DNA from: Nitrospirota bacterium
GTDB lineage: Bacteria > Nitrospirota > Nitrospiria > Nitrospirales > UBA8639
DNA: 9,605 bases
Direction: 5' to 3'
Assembly: GCA_029881175.1 (NCBI GenBank)
Contig: JAOUNC010000069.1
Span: forward strand, 1-9,605
Shown: positions 6,225 to 9,605 of the stretch, piece by piece
Layout: every line of letters starts with the position of its first letter
Position numbering within the stretch: the stretch's first letter is position 1
The notes under the pieces: generated by a model
What the model saw: the letters and a program-made list of their open reading frames with translations, nothing else
Told to the model about the DNA's origin: nothing
Database searches by the model: none
Translations under genes and position numbers: made by a program

Positions 6225-7223
6225 CTACATAGGTGATATGGGTTCAGGTGCAGCAGGGAGATCCTTGCCTTTCAACAACATGAGGCAACCCAAGCCAATG
6301 ACAATCCAAAGAATTTCCCGCAATCGCCGGATCAGCGCAAAGGTTATGCCTGTCACTTCTGTATATCCGAAACTCATGAGCAACAAGGTATAGCCACCTT
6401 CTTGCGCCCCTACACTCCCGGGAATAAAAAATGTGCCGCCTTTGATGAAGACCGTGAGCGCCGCAATTGAGATGGATGTCCAGACATCAACATGCACATC
6501 CAGGTAATACAAAATCGCATAGACTTCTAACGTTTCGCAAAACCAGGCCAGAAAAAACGTGCCCACGGCCACATAAAACGTAGGACGGTTTTCAGAATAA
6601 AACCCTCGAATCGTGGCATCCATTTCTTCTAATTGCGTTTCTCGTTTTTCAAGAAAGGCTAATCGAACTCCGCATGTTCGCAACAGGGTCAAACAGCCCA
6701 TACCCAGCCCATAGCGTTGAAACATCACAAACAGGCCCACCCCAAATGCCAGGAGCCCCAGACTCACGAACATCGCTATCCAGTAGTGGCTTGCAGCCTC
6801 CATGATCCAAAACGCCAGACCCAACCCGAGCAAAATAAACAGCACTTGCGCCAACGTCATCGTCGTCTTGGCCGTAATGACGGAGGCCATCCCCTCGACC
6901 ATTGGCACCCCATACCGCTTGAGGAGGTAGGCTTTCAGGGGTTCGCCACCCACATACGCCGCTGGCGTGGTGACATTCACCGTCTCACCCGCCATCCGGA
7001 TGGCAAACAGCCGCAGAAACCCAACGTCCTTAGCATAGGCCCCGAGCGTGAGGCGCCAACCCCATGCCTCAAGCCCATACACGACTATCATAGGGAGCAA
7101 AATAACGATGAGCGGAAGAGGTCCGAGTTGGGAGACTGCGTGAAGAATCGGTTCGAGACCGATATGCAAAACGATTCCGATCAGGGCAAGAAGCCCAATG
7201 ATCAGAAACAGGAGTTTAAACAC
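6225..7223 (-). CDS. Flippase-like integral membrane protein (LPG_synthase_TM / UPF0104 family)
   Basis: A 332-residue multi-pass inner-membrane protein of the family that includes the membrane half of lysyl-phosphatidylglycerol synthase and the hopanoid-associated HpnL. Hydrophobic segments lie at about 4-22, 36-54, 113-140, 147-168, 215-240, 250-267, 278-296 and 303-317. Family marks are GETVNVTTPAAYVGGEPLKA (79-98), with E80 and E94 in the membrane region, PGSVGAQEGG (268-277), and RRLREILW (299-306). The N-terminal segment fits the family from residue 1. The start is GTG 7223, which lies inside the end of the preceding gene (8-bp overlap) and has no strong ribosome site, so translation is probably coupled. 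Proteins of this family are thought to move or present lipids. The neighbouring lipid-head transferase suggests it handles that product, which is inference. Confidence 0.85.
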   Translation of the reverse strand: MFKLLFLIIGLLALIGIVLHIGLEPILHAVSQLGPLPLIVILLPMIVVYGLEAWGWRLTLGAYAKDVGFLRLFAIRMAGETVNVTTPAAYVGGEPLKAYLLKRYGVPMVEGMASVITAKTTMTLAQVLFILLGLGLAFWIMEAASHYWIAMFVSLGLLAFGVGLFVMFQRYGLGMGCLTLLRTCGVRLAFLEKRETQLEEMDATIRGFYSENRPTFYVAVGTFFLAWFCETLEVYAILYYLDVHVDVWTSISIAALTVFIKGGTFFIPGSVGAQEGGYTLLLMSFGYTEVTGITFALIRRLREILWIVIGLGCLMLLKGKDLPAAPEPISPM

Positions 7224-8697
7224 GGGAAATGAGATTTCGACGGAGGAGCCAAGTCAACGACATCACAAAGAACCACGACCCGATGGCGGCTAAAGCGAGA
7301 AACCAATGTAACATTCCCAACCCTGCACAGATCAGGACCACCACAGAAAAATCTCGATTGGCCACGTTGCCCAGCATAAACTCGATTTTTTGGCGTTCAC
7401 GTGCCGTCAACAAGCGTAAATCACGTGGTCGTGAACGCACCTGGCGAGCCACATTGACCAATAACAACGACACGATATTGGCTAGCACCGCTGATGCGCC
7501 CATCACCAATGGCAGTTGTGTCTGCTCCCATGGTCCCTGGAGATAGGCTCCGCAGGCCATTCCGGCAAAGATAGCGATATGCACGACGTTGTCTGCCCAA
7601 ATGTCCAACTCCTGCCCAAACTTAGATTCGGAAAACGTCAGCCTGGCCACTTCGCCATCGCAACAATCAATGATCACTGACAATTGAAAGAGCAGCGCCC
7701 CAATCAGCGCATATTCCCATGAGCCGGGAACAAAGAACCCTGCTGCGAGTAATCCCACCACCATGGAGATGATCGTGATCGTATTTGGTGACCATTGTAG
7801 CTTCAAAAATAGTCGCGTGAGCAAACCAGAGCACTTTCGGTTCACATAGCGATCAACCAATCCGTCCATCCCGCCTTTCAACGTCTGAAGAGAACGGACC
7901 AATGTTTGTTCTGCCAGCTTCGGCCCCTGGGGACCACGGACATCTCGAAACCAATGCGTCTCACCTGAAATAGTTTGGACCGTGCCTTCGACCGCAGCCT
8001 GTTCCAAGGCTAACCGTAAGGGGTTCGTCCCATGGGCATGCAACACACCCGATACGCCTAATAACCGGCCTGGCAATACCATGAGATCCCCGACGATGTG
8101 TAGCCCTGACCCATCAGGGCTCTTAACCGGAGGAGCGGCTTCCATAAGGGGCAACACGGCAGGATCTCGAAACATCACAGAGGGCGCCGGCCGACCTTCA
8201 AAACCTACCCTCACCACGACACTCGGATTCTCCCAATGATAGCCGTCTTCCTGCTGACCAACGACGACAACCGCTTTGCCTTGTGCACCTTCATATCGTA
8301 ATCGCTGGACCAGTGATGAAGAAAACACGGTATGACAGCCCACCACCATACAGGCGCCATTGACTTCATCGGCCAAGGTCTCCCAGGTTTCGGGGTCATG
8401 AGGTGGAAATTCACGAACAGGCAACCAGCGAACCGCAGCCTGAAGCCGACTATCTTCTCGCAACAAATCTCGCAAGGCCGGCTCTTCTTTCCCGGCTAAG
8501 ACCCAAATTTGAGATATGCCGCCTCGCTGCAAGGTGAACACGGCCCGTTGAAACAACGTCATCCCGCCAACACGGGTTAATGGACTTGGTAGGGCCTCCA
8601 CGGAATCTCCGCTCCCTGACGCGAACACCCCGGCGGAGGTGAGGAGAATGGCCGTATCAACGGCATCTGTCGTTTCTTGTTTGAGAATTCCATCCAT
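7216..8697 (-). CDS. CDP-alcohol phosphatidyltransferase fused to a degenerate nucleotidyltransferase domain
   Basis: A 493-residue two-domain protein. The C-terminal part (about 280-493) is a membrane CDP-alcohol phosphatidyltransferase: the metal and substrate motif is complete (D344, D347-G348, A351-R352, G361, D365, D369) and hydrophobic segments surround it. It also carries the pre-motif DGLVDRYVNR (278-287) and SPN (303-305). The N-terminal part (about 14-270) resembles sugar-phosphate nucleotidyltransferases. The layout recalls the bifunctional inositol-phosphate cytidylyltransferase/di-inositol-phosphate phosphate synthase. The expected catalytic residues are not there: the Gly-rich loop is SAGVFASGSGDS, the usual PK is PS (37-38), the metal Asp is C121 (GCH), and the second Asp near DVD is R254 (DVR). 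The domain is probably inactive and may bind or scaffold. It starts at ATG 8697, 24 nt after the cytidylyltransferase gene. The likely reaction is CMP-AEP (or CDP-X) plus an alcohol giving the head-grouped lipid or polyol. Confidence 0.85.
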   Translation of the reverse strand: MDGILKQETTDAVDTAILLTSAGVFASGSGDSVEALPSPLTRVGGMTLFQRAVFTLQRGGISQIWVLAGKEEPALRDLLREDSRLQAAVRWLPVREFPPHDPETWETLADEVNGACMVVGCHTVFSSSLVQRLRYEGAQGKAVVVVGQQEDGYHWENPSVVVRVGFEGRPAPSVMFRDPAVLPLMEAAPPVKSPDGSGLHIVGDLMVLPGRLLGVSGVLHAHGTNPLRLALEQAAVEGTVQTISGETHWFRDVRGPQGPKLAEQTLVRSLQTLKGGMDGLVDRYVNRKCSGLLTRLFLKLQWSPNTITIISMVVGLLAAGFFVPGSWEYALIGALLFQLSVIIDCCDGEVARLTFSESKFGQELDIWADNVVHIAIFAGMACGAYLQGPWEQTQLPLVMGASAVLANIVSLLLVNVARQVRSRPRDLRLLTARERQKIEFMLGNVANRDFSVVVLICAGLGMLHWFLALAAIGSWFFVMSLTWLLRRNLISRV

Positions 8698-8721
8698 AAT
8701 GATTACGCCTCAATTAGACGA

Positions 8722-9483
8722 CTATGGAGTCACGGAAACGCCTACAGGAGTCTGCTGCATGGCTTCTATGGCTGGCAAGATCTGTGAAGTCGCTCGCTGA
8801 ATATCTTCAGGAAAATCAATTTCAATCCAGGGTAAGCCTCCAATTTTTTCATACCCAACGGGGACATCCTGGAAAAACGTCGCGAGCGCATCCTCATATT
8901 CCATATCGAGCTGGCCATCTTCAATAAAGGTTTGGACGGAAGCAAGCAACGAAGGGATATCCGATTGTTGAACCTTCAAAAACCCTACACCCTCTCCGGC
9001 TTCCTGGTAATGTGCTGGCAGTCTCTTGCTCAACGACAGCACCCGGCCGTCTTGTGCCGCAATCATGCATTCTTCAGATTCCTGCTTCACCGTCTCATCC
9101 ATGAGCAACGCTGAAGATTGTGAAGACCGCACTAAGCGTGTCAAAATTTCCGGGGCATACAAGACATCCGCATCCATGAGCACGACATCATCATCCATTT
9201 CGTGTCGAGCAGCCCATAACGAGGTGATACTTCCCCGAACAAACTGATCATTTTCCACCCATCGTATATCTACGGTGGAAGAGTCAGCGGCCATGGCCTC
9301 ACGTATCGCATCTTGGGCAAACCCCACCACCAACACAATAGGAGACACACCTAATTGATGTAAACATTCGACATGTCGAGACAACAAGGTTTGCCCACCA
9401 ATTTGTACCAGACATTTGGGCTTCCCTTGCGTAACCGCCTGAAGGCGTTTGCCAACCCCCGCCGCAAAAATGATGGCTTTCAT
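8722..9483 (-). CDS. pntC: PntC/LicC-like cytidylyltransferase, probably making CMP-2-aminoethylphosphonate
   Basis: A 253-residue soluble nucleotidyltransferase with an intact active site: AAGVGKRL (7-14), K21-P-K23-C-L, EN(D) at 77-79, SITSLW (85-90), the metal-binding D104-A-D106, GEGVGFLK (163-170), DMEYEDAL (193-200), and WIEIDFPEDI (219-228) holding the second Asp, D223. These are marks of the LicC/PntC group, which joins CTP to phosphocholine or 2-aminoethylphosphonate. The preceding gene looks like an AEP transaminase, and the ATG at 9483 overlaps its stop (ATGA), so AEP is the likely substrate. CMP-AEP would then feed the transferase encoded 24 nt downstream. GGAG about 11 nt upstream is a modest ribosome site. 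Alternatives are phosphocholine or a sugar phosphate. The family call is firm; the substrate is inferred from context. Confidence 0.8.
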   Translation of the reverse strand: MKAIIFAAGVGKRLQAVTQGKPKCLVQIGGQTLLSRHVECLHQLGVSPIVLVVGFAQDAIREAMAADSSTVDIRWVENDQFVRGSITSLWAARHEMDDDVVLMDADVLYAPEILTRLVRSSQSSALLMDETVKQESEECMIAAQDGRVLSLSKRLPAHYQEAGEGVGFLKVQQSDIPSLLASVQTFIEDGQLDMEYEDALATFFQDVPVGYEKIGGLPWIEIDFPEDIQRATSQILPAIEAMQQTPVGVSVTP

Positions 9484-9605
9484 CCTCGAGATTTCTCCAG
9501 CGTTGACTGAAAGGCCGATAAAAATCCTTCAATATTCTGATTGGTCAGCGCCCCGATATTAGCCACGCGAAAAATTTTGTCCTCGAGTTGGGCTTGCCCG
9601 GCATA
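9480..9605 (-). CDS. phnW: Class-V aminotransferase C-terminus, probably 2-aminoethylphosphonate-pyruvate transaminase (partial)
   Basis: Only the last 41 codons are in the window, read from 9605 to the TGA at 9482-9480. The piece contains KIFRVANIGALTNQNIEGFL (10-29), which matches the FRIGNIG end-signature of AEP-pyruvate transaminases better than the RIGHMG form seen in alanine-glyoxylate/serine-pyruvate enzymes. A pyridoxal-phosphate enzyme of this kind interconverts phosphonoacetaldehyde and AEP with alanine/pyruvate. In a biosynthetic setting it would make AEP. The stop overlaps the next start by 4 bp, so the two are translationally coupled. The catalytic lysine and most of the protein are outside the window, so the call relies on a short piece plus context. 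Confidence 0.65.
   Translation of the reverse strand, partial: YAGQAQLEDKIFRVANIGALTNQNIEGFLSAFQSTLEKSRG

Noticed and set aside
6717..7232. Plus-strand open frame of 171 codons, His/Gln/Arg rich
   Set aside because: It mirrors a membrane-protein gene on the opposite strand; antisense of hydrophobic codons gives such polar compositions. No ribosome site.
1..9605. CRISPR array, tRNA or rRNA genes, transposase, phage or defence genes
   Set aside because: No regularly spaced direct repeats, no cloverleaf or rRNA-like stretches, and no transposase, integrase, nuclease or toxin motifs were seen on either strand.

Overview
The window reads as chromosomal DNA of a Gram-negative-type bacterium with moderate GC. 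Compact operons are separated by gaps that carry dispersed repeats. The 258-bp element with GGCTGTTGAAAAA-type ends resembles a repeat I recall from Nitrospira genomes, so Nitrospirota is my best guess. That assignment rests on memory and gene style, not on a marker gene.

Layout. Positions 1-1195 (minus) hold the N-terminal 398 codons of a transketolase whose 3' end lies outside the window. A 600-bp gap follows, containing the transketolase leader and the 258-bp inverted-repeat element. Next is a plus-strand pair (1797-2933): a tiny ThiS/MoaD-like sulfur carrier ending in Gly-Gly, and a TtuA/Ncs6-family tRNA 2-thiolation enzyme. Convergent to them is a DEAD-box RNA helicase with a DbpA-type RNA-binding tail (3047-4801, minus). 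An 850-bp gap (4802-5653) holds a Cys-rich reading frame with no good start, a perfect 12-bp inverted repeat, a second dispersed repeat and a hairpin. It ends at a lone unrecognised 143-residue protein (5654-6085, minus).

The right end (6225-9605, minus) is a tight four-gene operon, transcribed right to left. It encodes the C-terminus of a class-V aminotransferase resembling 2-aminoethylphosphonate (AEP)-pyruvate transaminase, a PntC/LicC-like cytidylyltransferase (ATGA overlap), a CDP-alcohol phosphatidyltransferase fused to a nucleotidyltransferase-like domain (24-bp gap), and a flippase-like multi-pass membrane protein (8-bp overlap). The order suggests that AEP is made, activated as CMP-AEP, moved onto a lipid or polyol alcohol at the membrane, and possibly translocated. 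This would be a phosphonolipid or phosphonate-decorated glycan pathway. The early genes (PEP mutase, phosphonopyruvate decarboxylase) would lie beyond position 9605 and were not seen. The most unusual point is that the fused nucleotidyltransferase domain has lost its expected catalytic residues, while the adjacent stand-alone cytidylyltransferase keeps them.
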